A DNA stretch of 64,000 nucleotides from assembly GCA_035264765.1 (NCBI GenBank), contig DATFPQ010000202.1:1-64000 (forward strand), written 5' to 3'. Positions within the stretch are counted from its first letter, which is position 1. The number at the start of each line of letters is the position of its first letter. Position numbers and translations under genes: made by a program. Shown piece by piece: positions 39,920 through 48,456 of the stretch. Source of the stretch: DATFPQ01 sp035264765 (GTDB taxonomy: Bacteria > Actinomycetota > Actinomycetes > Actinomycetales > Angustibacteraceae). Below the pieces are notes generated by a model, which was not told the DNA's origin, did not search any database, and saw only the letters and a list, made by a program, of their open reading frames with translations.

Positions 39920-41287
39920 ATGATGGAGGACGTGAGCGCCTCGCCGTCCTACCCCTTCGACGCCCCGGCCAGCGCCGACCTGCTGCGCCGGGCGCGTGCC
40001 GTCACGCCTGGCGGGGTGAACTCACCGGTGCGGGCGTTCCGCGCGGTGGGCGGCACGCCCCGGTTCATGGACCACGCCAAGGGCCCGTACCTCTACGACG
40101 TCGACGGCCGTGAGTACGTCGACCTAGTGGGCTCCTGGGGGCCGATGATCCTCGGCCACGCGCACCCCGACGTGCTGGCGGCCGTGAACAGGGCGGCGGA
40201 GCGCGGGTTCAGCTTCGGCACGCCCAGCGAGAACGAGGTGGCGCTCGCCGAGGCCATCGTCGCGCGCGTCGACCCAGTGGAGCAGGTCCGGCTGGTGAGC
40301 AGCGGCACCGAGGCCACGATGAGCGCGATCCGGCTGGCGCGGGGCTTCACCGGCCGGAGCAAGGTCGTGAAGTTCGCCGGCTGCTACCACGGCCACGTCG
40401 ACGCCCTGCTCGCATCAGCCGGGAGCGGCGTGGCCACCTTCGCGCTCCCGGACACCCCCGGCGTCACCGGGGCGACGGCCGCGGACACCATCGTCCTGCC
40501 GTACAACGACGTCGCGGCGGTCGAGACCGCGTTCGCCGAGCACGGGCAGAGCATCGCCTGCGTCATCACCGAGGCCGCGGCCGGCAACATGGGCGTCGTC
40601 CCGCCGGTGGAGGGCTTCACCAACGCGCTGCGGGCGCTGACGGCCACGTACGGCGCCCTGCTGATCAGCGACGAGGTCATGACCGGGTTCCGGTGCTCGC
40701 CGTCGGGCTGGTACGGCCTGGAGGGGCCCTACCCCGCCGGAGCTCCCGACCTGTTCACCTTCGGCAAGGTCATGGGCGGCGGCTTCCCGGCGGCCGCGTT
40801 CGGCGGCCGGTCGGACGTCATGGCGTTCCTGGCGCCGGAAGGCCCGGTGTACCAGGCCGGCACGCTGTCGGGAAACCCGGTGGCCACCGCGGCCGGCCTG
40901 GCCACGCTCACCGGCTGCACGGGCGAGGTCTACGCCCGGCTCGGCGCCGTGGCCGCCACGCTGAGCGCCGAGGTGCGTGCTGCCCTGAACGCCGAAGGCG
41001 TCCCGCACGTGGTCCAGTACGCCGGCAGCATGTTCAGCGTCTTCTTCCCCTCCGACCCGTCCACCAGGGCGGTCCTGGACTACGACGGCGCCCGCAAGCA
41101 GGACCTCTCGGCGTACGCCGCCTTCTTCCACGCGATGCTCTCGCAGGGCGTCCACCTGCCACCGAGCGCGTTCGAGGCCTGGTTCGTCTCGGCCAGCCAC
41201 GACGACACCGCCGTCGAGCGGGTCGTTGCCGCGCTGCCGGCCGCCGCGCGCGCCGCCGCCGGGGCGGGCCAGGGAACCGCTCCGTGA
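39920..41287 (+). CDS. hemL: Glutamate-1-semialdehyde 2,1-aminomutase
   Basis: A 455-residue PLP enzyme making 5-aminolevulinate. VTPGGVNSPVRAFRAVGGTPRFM, SSGTEATMSAIRLARGFTGRSKVVKFAGCYHGHVD, LLISDEVMTGFR, and PLP-lysine in DLFTFGKVMGGGFP are all present. The N-terminus is uncertain: ATG 39920 and 39923 and GTG 39932 are in frame, but GGAGG at 39926-39930 is too close to the GTG. It overlaps the phosphatase gene by GTGA. It supplies the heme pathway of the Rex operon from a separate transcript. Confidence 0.95.
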   Translation: MMEDVSASPSYPFDAPASADLLRRARAVTPGGVNSPVRAFRAVGGTPRFMDHAKGPYLYDVDGREYVDLVGSWGPMILGHAHPDVLAAVNRAAERGFSFGTPSENEVALAEAIVARVDPVEQVRLVSSGTEATMSAIRLARGFTGRSKVVKFAGCYHGHVDALLASAGSGVATFALPDTPGVTGATAADTIVLPYNDVAAVETAFAEHGQSIACVITEAAAGNMGVVPPVEGFTNALRALTATYGALLISDEVMTGFRCSPSGWYGLEGPYPAGAPDLFTFGKVMGGGFPAAAFGGRSDVMAFLAPEGPVYQAGTLSGNPVATAAGLATLTGCTGEVYARLGAVAATLSAEVRAALNAEGVPHVVQYAGSMFSVFFPSDPSTRAVLDYDGARKQDLSAYAAFFHAMLSQGVHLPPSAFEAWFVSASHDDTAVERVVAALPAAARAAAGAGQGTAP

Positions 41288-41925
41288 GCCCGCGCACCGT
41301 CGTCCACCTGCTGCGGCACGGTGAGGTCCACAACCCGCACGGCATCCTGTACGGCCGGCTGCCGGGCTACCACCTGTCCGAGCGCGGTCGGCGGATGGCC
41401 GAGCTGGTCGCCCAGCACCTGGCCGGCCACGACGTGACCCGGGTGATCGCCTCCCCGCTGGAGCGCGCTCGCGAGACCGCCGAGCCGATCGCGCGGGCGC
41501 ACGGCCTCGACGTCGGCACCGACGAGCGGCTGCTCGAGGCGGGCAACCACTTCGAGGGCCTGGCGTTCGGCGTCGGGGACGGGTCCCTGCGCCATCCCGC
41601 GCACTGGCCCAAGCTCGTCAACCCGTTCCGCCCGTCCTGGGGCGAGCCGTACGAGGAGATCGCGGCCCGGGTCCTCGCCGTGGTGGCCCGGGCCCGCGAG
41701 GAGGCGCGCGGTCACGAGGCGGTGCTCGTCTCGCACCAGTCGCCGGTGTGGATCACCCGGCGCAAGGTCGAGGGCAAGCGGCTGTGGCACAACCCGCGCC
41801 GGCGGGAGTGCAGCCTCGCCTCGCTGACGTCGCTCAGCTTCGACGGCGACCGGCTGGTCTCGCTGGACTACAGCGAGCCGGCCGCCAGCCTGCTGCCCGG
41901 CGCCAACCAGGTCGCGGGGGCGTGA
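41284..41925 (+). CDS. Histidine phosphatase (phosphoglycerate mutase-like) family protein
   Basis: A 213-residue protein. The phosphohistidine motif is HLLRHGEVHNPHGILYGRLPGYHLSERG, then VIASPLERARETAEPIARAHGL, and VLVSHQSPVWITRRKVEG with the second catalytic His. Substrate unknown. It overlaps hemL (GTGA) and tlpA (TGATG). I recall such a phosphatase between hemL and the ccs genes in other actinobacteria, so a housekeeping role is likely. Confidence 0.9.
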   Translation: MSPRTVVHLLRHGEVHNPHGILYGRLPGYHLSERGRRMAELVAQHLAGHDVTRVIASPLERARETAEPIARAHGLDVGTDERLLEAGNHFEGLAFGVGDGSLRHPAHWPKLVNPFRPSWGEPYEEIAARVLAVVARAREEARGHEAVLVSHQSPVWITRRKVEGKRLWHNPRRRECSLASLTSLSFDGDRLVSLDYSEPAASLLPGANQVAGA

Positions 41926-42518
41926 TGCGCGGCCGGGCGGTGGCCGCCGTCATGGCCGGTGCGCTGGCCCTGGCGGGCTGCTCCGGCGACGGGAACGGCG
42001 GCGGGAACACCGTTGCGGCGGCGGCCCGCGGCGGCGGGGACCGCGGCTACATCTCCGAGGACGGCACGGTCGAGTCGATCGCGGTCGCCGACCGCCGGAC
42101 GACGATCCGCGTCCAGGGGACGACGCTCGAGGGGCACCTGCTCGACACCCAGGCCGATCGCGGCCAGATCGTCGTCCTCAACACCTGGGGATCCTGGTGC
42201 CCGCCGTGCAACGCCGAGGCCCCTGACCTGCAGCGGGTCTGGCAGGAGCAGCGCGACGACGGCGTGAGGTTCGTCGGCATCGCCCTGCGCGAGGAGCCGG
42301 TCACCGGCATCGCCTTCCAGCGCAAGTTCGGCGTGACCTATCCGTCGGTGCGCTGGGACGGCGGCAAGGTGCTGCTCCAGCTCAAGGGCAAGGCGACGGC
42401 GCCCCCGACCACGCTGGTGCTCGACCGCGAGGGCCGGCTCGCCGCGCGGGTCTCCGGCAGGGTCGACGCCAGCACGCTCACCGGGCTGGTCGAGGACGTG
42501 CGGGGCGAGCCGTCGTGA
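41925..42518 (+). CDS. TlpA/ResA-type thiol-disulfide lipoprotein
   Basis: A 197-residue extracytoplasmic thioredoxin-fold protein. Lipobox LAGC (Cys19); redox motif WCPPC with Cys92 and Cys95 in LNTWGSWCPPCNAEAPDL; PPTTLVLDREGRLAARVSG carries the cis-Pro. It reduces apocytochrome c cysteines before heme attachment (ResA/CcmG role). Starts at ATG 41925, overlapping the phosphatase stop, and overlaps ccdA by GTGA. Confidence 0.93.
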   Translation: MRGRAVAAVMAGALALAGCSGDGNGGGNTVAAAARGGGDRGYISEDGTVESIAVADRRTTIRVQGTTLEGHLLDTQADRGQIVVLNTWGSWCPPCNAEAPDLQRVWQEQRDDGVRFVGIALREEPVTGIAFQRKFGVTYPSVRWDGGKVLLQLKGKATAPPTTLVLDREGRLAARVSGRVDASTLTGLVEDVRGEPS

Positions 42519-43261
42519 ACCCCTTCGCCCAGACCGCGACGAGCGGCGCCATGCCGCTGGCGCTGGCCGTCGCGGTCCTGGCGGGCGTGGTGTCGTTCCT
42601 GTCGCCGTGCGTGCTGCCGCTCGTGCCGGGCTACCTCGGCTACGTCACCGGGCTGACCGGCGTCGGGCTGGACCGGCAGCGGCGGCGCGGGATGGTCGCC
42701 GGCGCCTGCCTGTTCGTGCTCGGCTTCACCGCGGTGTTCGTCGCGCTGTCGGTGACGTTCTCATCGCTCAGCGTGTTACTCCTCGGCCATCGCGGCGCAA
42801 TCACCCGGGGAATGGGCGCGGTCGTGGTGGTCCTCGGACTGCTGTTCGCGGGCTGGCTGCCCGGCGGCACCCGCGTGCTGAAGCCCTCCTGGCGCCCGTC
42901 CGCCGGCCTGGCCGGTGCGCCGGTGCTGGGTGCGGTGTTCGCGCTCGGCTGGACGCCCTGCATGGGGCCGACGCTGGCCGCGGTCCTGGGCCTGGCCACC
43001 AGCGACGGTGGCGGCGCCACCCGGGGCCTGGTGCTCGCGGTCGCCTACAGCCTCGGTCTCGGACTGCCGTTCGTGCTGGTGGCCGCGGGGTACGCCCGGG
43101 CCTCGCGGGTGCTTGCCGGCCTGCGTAGGCGCCAGCGCGCGCTCCAGGTCGCCGGGTCGCTGCTGCTCGTCGTCCTCGGGCTCTTGATGGTCACCGGCGT
43201 CTGGGACGCTCTCACCACCCGAGTGGGCGCCGTGGTCGCCGGCTTCGAGGTGCCGGTGTGA
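42515..43261 (+). CDS. ccdA: Cytochrome c biogenesis protein CcdA
   Basis: A 248-residue membrane thiol-disulfide reductant carrier with about six helices and the two active Cys in SFLSPCVLPLVPGYLGYVTG and GWTPCMGPTLAAVLGLA. It passes electrons from cytoplasmic thioredoxin to the TlpA/ResA protein outside. GTG start and GTGA overlaps on both sides show tight coupling with tlpA and resB. Confidence 0.95.
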   Translation: MNPFAQTATSGAMPLALAVAVLAGVVSFLSPCVLPLVPGYLGYVTGLTGVGLDRQRRRGMVAGACLFVLGFTAVFVALSVTFSSLSVLLLGHRGAITRGMGAVVVVLGLLFAGWLPGGTRVLKPSWRPSAGLAGAPVLGAVFALGWTPCMGPTLAAVLGLATSDGGGATRGLVLAVAYSLGLGLPFVLVAAGYARASRVLAGLRRRQRALQVAGSLLLVVLGLLMVTGVWDALTTRVGAVVAGFEVPV

Positions 43262-44865
43262 CCGCGACCCGCGAGCGTCCCACCGCGCCGGCACCGGTGC
43301 AGCCGCGCCTGGGCGCGGTCGGCACCCTGCGGTTCGCCTGGCGCCAGCTCACCAGCATGCGGACCGCGCTGTTCCTGCTGCTGCTGCTCGCGGTCGCCGC
43401 GGTCCCCGGCTCGGTCCTGCCGCAGCGAGGGGTCAACGCCGGACAGGTCACCACGTACCTGCAGCAGCACCCCACCAGCGGGCCGTGGGTCGACCGCCTC
43501 GGCGGCTTCGACGTGTACTCCTCGGTCTGGTTCTCCGCGATCTACCTGCTGCTGTTCGTCTCGCTGGTGGGCTGCGTGCTGCCGCGCTGCCGGCAGCACT
43601 GGGGGGCGCTGCGGGCGCGGCCGCCGCGAGCCCCGGCCCGCCTCGACCGGCTGCCGGCGCACGTCGCCGCCGAGGTGGACGGCGACCCCGAGCGCACCCT
43701 CGCGGCGGCGCAGGCCGCACTGCGCAGGCGCGGTTTCCGGGTCGATGTCCGCGACGGCTCGATCAGCGCCGAGCGCGGACAGCTGCGCGAGAGCGGCAAC
43801 CTGCTGTTCCACCTGTCCCTGGTGGTCCTGCTGGTCGCGGTCGCGGCCGGGCACCTGCTCGGCTGGCGCGGGGACGTGATCGTGCCGGTTGGCTCCTCCT
43901 TCAGCAACGCCGTCCCCTCCTACGACAGCCTGGACGCCGGGCCGTGGGTCGACAGCGAGCGGCTCCCGCCCTTCTCCCTGGACGTCGACTCGATGACGGT
44001 GCGGTTCGAGGAGCAGCAGACCGGCTCGCAGCTCGGTGCGCCGCGTGAGTTCCGGGCACGGGTCACCAGCCGGGACGGCCCCGAGGCCGCGCCGCGCACC
44101 ACCTCGGTCAGCGTGAACCACCCGCTCGAGCTGGACGGCGCCAAGGTCTTCCTCCTCGGCAACGGCTACGCGCCGGTGATCACCGTCCGCGACGGGACCG
44201 GCCGGGTCGTCTACTCCCAGGCGACGCCGTTCGTCCCGCAGGACGGCAGCTACACCTCCCTGGGCGCCGTGAAGGCACCTGGCGCGGAGCCGGAGCAGCT
44301 GGGCCTGGTCGGCTGGTTCCTGCCGACCGCGGTCATCGACGACAAGGGTCCGCACTCGGTGTTCCCGGACCTGAAGAACCCGGCGCTCACGCTGACCGCC
44401 TTCGCGGGCGACCTGAACCTGTCATCCAGCGCCGCGCAGTCGGTGTTCACCCTCGACACCAGCAAGATGCGGCAGCTGCGGACGTCGAACGGCGACCTGG
44501 TGCGGCTGCTGATCGCACCGGGGGAGACCAAGGAGCTGCCCGATGGCAAGGGTTCGGTGACCTTCGAGCGGGTCGAGCGGTTCGCCGGGCTGTCGATCCG
44601 GCATGACCCGGCGCGTGGCTGGGCACTCGGCGCGGCGGTGGCGGCGATGCTGGGCCTCGCGCTCTCGCTGTTCGTTCCGCGGCGCCGGGTCTTCGTGCGG
44701 GTGCGAGCGGTGCAGCCGAGGGCGGCCGGCGACGGCCCGCGTACCCTGGTCGAGGTCGGCGGGCTGAGCCGGGGCGAGGACGCCGGGCTCGAGGACGAGG
44801 TCGCCCGCGTGCTGGCGGCGGCGGGCGGTCCCACCGCGGGACGAACGAGCGAGGAGCGCGGGTGA
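43258..44865 (+). CDS. resB: Cytochrome c biogenesis protein ResB (Ccs1)
   Basis: A 535-residue System II heme-lyase subunit. Three N-terminal helices (RFAWRQLTSMRTALFLLLLLAVAAVPGSVLPQ; VWFSAIYLLLFVSLVGCVLPRC; LLFHLSLVVLLVAVAAGHLLGW) precede a large extracytoplasmic domain and a final helix (ALGAAVAAMLGLALSLFVPRR). It has a cytoplasmic tail of about 70 residues. With CcsA it delivers heme to apocytochrome c. Overlaps neighbours by GTGA. Confidence 0.94.
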   Translation: MTATRERPTAPAPVQPRLGAVGTLRFAWRQLTSMRTALFLLLLLAVAAVPGSVLPQRGVNAGQVTTYLQQHPTSGPWVDRLGGFDVYSSVWFSAIYLLLFVSLVGCVLPRCRQHWGALRARPPRAPARLDRLPAHVAAEVDGDPERTLAAAQAALRRRGFRVDVRDGSISAERGQLRESGNLLFHLSLVVLLVAVAAGHLLGWRGDVIVPVGSSFSNAVPSYDSLDAGPWVDSERLPPFSLDVDSMTVRFEEQQTGSQLGAPREFRARVTSRDGPEAAPRTTSVSVNHPLELDGAKVFLLGNGYAPVITVRDGTGRVVYSQATPFVPQDGSYTSLGAVKAPGAEPEQLGLVGWFLPTAVIDDKGPHSVFPDLKNPALTLTAFAGDLNLSSSAAQSVFTLDTSKMRQLRTSNGDLVRLLIAPGETKELPDGKGSVTFERVERFAGLSIRHDPARGWALGAAVAAMLGLALSLFVPRRRVFVRVRAVQPRAAGDGPRTLVEVGGLSRGEDAGLEDEVARVLAAAGGPTAGRTSEERG

Positions 44866-45878
44866 GCGTCGACGAGACCCTGGCGGGTTACGCCAACCTG
44901 CTGCTGTACGGGGCGATGGCGGCGTACACGGCGGCCTTCCTGGCGTTCGTGCTCGACCTGGCCGGCGGCACCGCCCGGGCCGAGCGGCAGCGGACGCTCG
45001 CGGAGCGCCGGGCGGTCCCCGTGGGCGCGGCTGCCGTCCCGCCGGGTAGCGGCGCTGCAGGTGACGTCTCCCCAGGCGACGTTCGTTCAGGCGACGGCAC
45101 GCCGCCGCCGCGGGAGCGCCGCCAGGCGGCCGCAATCGGCGTCTCGCTCACCGTGCTGGCGCTACTGCTGCACCTCGCGGCGGTCGCGGCCCGCGGCTGG
45201 TCCGTGCACCGGCCGCCGTGGGGCAACATGTACGAGTTCGCCACCGCCGGAGCCGCGGTGGTGACGCTGGTGTTCCTCGCCGCGCTGCGCTGGCGCGACC
45301 TGCGCTACCTGGGCACGTTCGTCGTCGGTCCGGTACTGCTCACGCTCGGCCTCGCCGTTGTGGTGCTGTACACCCGGGCCAGCCAGCTGGTGCCCTCACT
45401 GAAGAGCGTGTGGCTCGCCATCCACGTGAGCGTCGCCTTCGTCTCCTCGGCCCTGTTCACGCTCGCGTTCTCGGTCACCGTCCTGTACCTGGTGCAGGCC
45501 CGGCGCGAGCGGCGTCGCGCGCTCGGCGAGCCGGTGCGACCGGCGTTCACCGACGCCCTCCCGGCCGCCCGTGAGCTCGACCGGGCGTCCTACCAGCTGC
45601 ATGCGGTGGCCTTCCCGCTGTGGACCTTCACCCTGGTGGCCGGAGCCATCTGGGCCGAGAACGCCTGGGGCCGGTACTGGGGCTGGGACCCCAAGGAGGT
45701 CTGGACCTTCGTCATCTGGGTGGTCTACGCGGGGTACCTGCACGCCCGGGCGACCCGGGGGTGGCAGGGTCGCAAGGCCGCCGGGCTCGCGCTCGTGGGC
45801 TACGGCTGCGTGCTGTTCAACTTCCTCGTGGTCAACATCTTCTTCGTCGGCATGCACAGCTACGCCGGGGTCGGCTGA
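44862..45878 (+). CDS. ccsB: Cytochrome c biogenesis protein CcsA/CcsB (ResC)
   Basis: A 338-residue multi-spanning heme-handling protein. The WWD-type motif is WAENAWGRYWGWDPKEVWTFVIWVVYAGYLHARATRGWQGRKAA, and heme-ligand His lies in PLWTFTLVAGAIWAENAW and related helices. A linker of about 50 polar residues follows the first helix. It is the last gene in the coupled hemL-phosphatase-tlpA-ccdA-resB-ccsB run and completes System II cytochrome c maturation. Confidence 0.94.
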   Translation: MSVDETLAGYANLLLYGAMAAYTAAFLAFVLDLAGGTARAERQRTLAERRAVPVGAAAVPPGSGAAGDVSPGDVRSGDGTPPPRERRQAAAIGVSLTVLALLLHLAAVAARGWSVHRPPWGNMYEFATAGAAVVTLVFLAALRWRDLRYLGTFVVGPVLLTLGLAVVVLYTRASQLVPSLKSVWLAIHVSVAFVSSALFTLAFSVTVLYLVQARRERRRALGEPVRPAFTDALPAARELDRASYQLHAVAFPLWTFTLVAGAIWAENAWGRYWGWDPKEVWTFVIWVVYAGYLHARATRGWQGRKAAGLALVGYGCVLFNFLVVNIFFVGMHSYAGVG

Positions 45879-45920
45879 CCGGCGCCGTGGGCGGATCCGA
45901 CCGCGGCCTACGCTGGACGC

Positions 45921-46238
45921 GTGACGATGGTGCGCTACTCGCTGCTGCGGATCCTGCTGCTGTTCGGCTGCTTGATCATCCTGTGGCTGGTCGGTGGCCT
46001 GTTCCCGGCTCTCCGCGACCCGGTGTGGCTGCTCCTGGGCACGGCCGTGATCTCGTTGCCGCTGTCGTACTTCGTGCTCCGCGGTCCTCGCGAGGAACTG
46101 GCCCGGCAGCTGGCGGCGAAGGTCGACGAGCGCACCGCGCGGCGGCGCAGCGACGACGAGGAGGAAGACCTCGAGGTGCGCCGGCAGGAGGGCGACCAGC
46201 CCCCCGCGGGCCCTTCGCCCGGCTCAGGTGAGCGCTAG
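45921..46238 (+). CDS. DUF4229 small membrane protein
   Basis: A 105-residue protein with two transmembrane helices (SLLRILLLFGCLIILWLVGGLF; PVWLLLGTAVISLPLSYFVL) and a charged tail (KVDERTARRRSDDEEEDLE). It matches the actinobacterial DUF4229 family, commonly found between ccs and men genes. It starts at GTG 45921; its last 15 bases overlap the convergent menA 3' end. Function unknown. Confidence 0.87.
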   Translation: MTMVRYSLLRILLLFGCLIILWLVGGLFPALRDPVWLLLGTAVISLPLSYFVLRGPREELARQLAAKVDERTARRRSDDEEEDLEVRRQEGDQPPAGPSPGSGER

Positions 46239-47096
46239 ACCGAGTCCCAGGAGGACGCCGTAGGCGAGTTCGGCCCGGCCCGTGTCACGAAGGACGGGGA
46301 TCAGCGCCAGGCCGGTGGCGCCCGACCGGATCCGGCGAACGGCCGGGACCATCAGTGCCGCCGAGGCCAGGGCCGCGAGCGCAGCCGGGTGGGCCGGCGC
46401 GATGACCACGACCAGGGCCAGCGCGACGGTCAGCAGGCCCAGGTACAGGCCGCGCGTCCGGGCGTCCCCGAGGCGCACGGCCAGCGTGCGCTTGCCGCTC
46501 GCCGCGTCGGTGGGGATGTCGCGCAGATTGTTGGCCACGAGCAGGGCGCACGCGAGCGCCCCGACGCCGACCGCACCGGCCACGGCCGGCCAGGTCAGGC
46601 GGCCGGCCTGGCTGTACGTCGTCCCGAGCACCGCGACCAGCCCGAAGAACACGAAGACGAAGACCTCGCCGAGGCCCCGGTACCCGTACGGGTTCCGGCC
46701 GCCGGTGTAGTACCAGGCGGCGACCACGGAGGCGACGCCCGCGATCAGCAGCAGCCACGCCTGCGAGGCGACGACCAGCACCAGGCCCGCCACCGCCGCG
46801 ACCGCGAAGGCGGTGAAGGCCGCACGCTTCACCGAGCCGGCGGCCGCCGCGCGAGAGCCGGTGAGCCGGAACGGGCCGACTCGGTCGTCGTCCGTGCCGC
46901 GCACGCCGTCGGAGTAGTCGTTGGCGTAGTTGACGCCGACCTGCAGCGCGAGGGCGACCACGCCCGCCAGCAGCGCGCGTCCCGGGTCGGCGCCGCCGAC
47001 CGCCGCCGCGGCTCCGGTGCCCGCGGCCACCGGGGCGACGGCCGCCGGGAGGGTCCGTGGTCGGGCACCCTCGACCCATTGCGCTGCAGTGGCCAC
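46224..47096 (-). CDS. menA: 1,4-dihydroxy-2-naphthoate polyprenyltransferase
   Basis: A UbiA-family prenyltransferase of about 290 residues that attaches the polyprenyl chain to DHNA in menaquinone synthesis. The first Asp-rich motif is NYANDYSDGVRGTDDD, and the second is NNLRDIPTDAASGKRTLAVRLGD; eight or so hydrophobic helices are seen. GGGAGG sits directly against ATG 47105, so the GTG at 47096, nine bases after it, is the better start; ATG would add three residues. menE lies just upstream on the same strand. Confidence 0.94.
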   Translation of the reverse strand: MATAAQWVEGARPRTLPAAVAPVAAGTGAAAAVGGADPGRALLAGVVALALQVGVNYANDYSDGVRGTDDDRVGPFRLTGSRAAAAGSVKRAAFTAFAVAAVAGLVLVVASQAWLLLIAGVASVVAAWYYTGGRNPYGYRGLGEVFVFVFFGLVAVLGTTYSQAGRLTWPAVAGAVGVGALACALLVANNLRDIPTDAASGKRTLAVRLGDARTRGLYLGLLTVALALVVVIAPAHPAALAALASAALMVPAVRRIRSGATGLALIPVLRDTGRAELAYGVLLGLGLALT

Positions 47097-47130
47097 GAGC
47101 CGCATCCTCCCGCATCGGCCGCCGGCCCGG

Positions 47131-48333
47131 TCAGCGGGTGCGGGCGAGCGCGCGCTCGGCGAGATCCTGGGCGGCACGCCGGTCCGGCTTGCCGGGTCCA
47201 CGCAGCGGCAGTGCCGGCACCTCCACGACGGCTCGTGGTGCGGCGTGCGCGCCGAGCGCCGCGGTCACGGTGCCGCGCAAGACCTCCAGCGGCACAGGCC
47301 GCCCGCCGTGCCGGGGCACCACGACAGCGACCAGTCGCTGCCCCCACTCGACGTCCGGGACGCCGACGAGCAGGCACTCCCGCACCTCGGGGACCGCGGC
47401 CAGCACCGCCTCTACCTCCTGCGGCGCCACCTTCAGGCCGCCGGTGACCAAGACGTCGTCCGCCCGGCCCAGCACGCGCAGCCGGTCGCCGTCCCACCGC
47501 CCGAGATCGCTGGTGCGGAACCACCGCGTGCCGTCGTCCTCAGGAAAGGCCTGGGACCCAGTCGAGCCGCGGTACCCACGCGCCACGACCGGCCCGCCGA
47601 GGCTGACGACGCCGTCCACGACCCGCACCCGGACGGCGTCCAGCGGTCGGTCGTCGTACACGCAGCCGCCGCAGGTCTCGCTCATGCCGTACGTCGTCAC
47701 GGCTCGTGCGCCGGCAGCCCGCGCCCGGGCCAGCACGGCCGGCGGCGTGGCCGTACCTCCCACCAGCACGGCGTCGTAGGAGGTCAGCGCCCGCAGCCCG
47801 GGGCCACCGGCGTCCAACAGCCGGACCAGCTGGGTCGGCACCAGGGCTGTGTACCGGCGGCCGGGGGCGCGGTCGGCGAGCCGCTCGGTGGCCGCGGCGA
47901 AGCTATCCGGGTGGAAGCCGCCGCCCAGGTCCAGCCGCTCGGGGCGCGTGCCGGCGACCACGGACCGCACCAGCACCTGGACCCCCGCCACGTGGTGCGG
48001 GGCGAGCGCGAGCAGCCAGGTGCCCGGGCCCCCGAGCCTTCGGTGCGTCGCATCGGCCGAGTGGCGCAGCGCGGACGCCGGCAGCAGGGCGCCCTTGGGG
48101 ACGCCCGTGGAGCCGGACGTGGCCACCACAAGGGCGGTGGGGTCGGACGGGTCGTCCTCATCGTCCGCCAGCGGCGCCCCCGGCCGAAGCGGCTGCAGGG
48201 CGCGCACGGACGGCGGGTCCGGGGGGAGCGGCAGCAGTGCGTCGCCGCTGCCCTCGAGCGCCGCGGCGAGCCGCTCCAGCGCGGCCGCCGACGGCAGTGC
48301 CGCGAGGTCGACGGGCACGAGTCGGCGCGGCAC
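47131..48333 (-). CDS. menE: o-Succinylbenzoate-CoA ligase (MenE), AMP-binding enzyme
   Basis: A 400-residue adenylate-forming ligase, short like actinobacterial MenE. The P-loop is LVVATSGSTGVPKGALLPASAL, then VTTYGMSETCGGCVYDD, DGTRWFRTSDLGRW, LRVLGRADDVLVTGGLKVAPQEVEAVL, and the catalytic Lys in LRGPGKPDRRA. It activates o-succinylbenzoate for ring closure by MenB. GTG start at 48333; upstream sequence carries a 13-bp tandem repeat. Confidence 0.9.
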   Translation of the reverse strand: MPRRLVPVDLAALPSAAALERLAAALEGSGDALLPLPPDPPSVRALQPLRPGAPLADDEDDPSDPTALVVATSGSTGVPKGALLPASALRHSADATHRRLGGPGTWLLALAPHHVAGVQVLVRSVVAGTRPERLDLGGGFHPDSFAAATERLADRAPGRRYTALVPTQLVRLLDAGGPGLRALTSYDAVLVGGTATPPAVLARARAAGARAVTTYGMSETCGGCVYDDRPLDAVRVRVVDGVVSLGGPVVARGYRGSTGSQAFPEDDGTRWFRTSDLGRWDGDRLRVLGRADDVLVTGGLKVAPQEVEAVLAAVPEVRECLLVGVPDVEWGQRLVAVVVPRHGGRPVPLEVLRGTVTAALGAHAAPRAVVEVPALPLRGPGKPDRRAAQDLAERALARTR

Positions 48334-48365
48334 CCGGTCACTGTAGGCGGCGCCCGCGCTCAGTT

Positions 48366-48398
48366 TGGTGGCGACGTCTGGTGGCGACGTCTGGTGGG
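48366..48398. repeat. 13-bp tandem repeat in the menE / FAD-protein divergent region
   Basis: TGGTGGCGACGTC at 48366-48378 and 48379-48391, with a partial third copy. It lies 33 bases upstream of menE and about 60 bases before the FAD-protein gene. Confidence 0.75.
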
Positions 48399-48456
48399 CG
48401 ACCGGGCGCGGGTGCCAGCATGGCCCGACCACCGTGGCAGGGAGGGGGTGGCCGAC

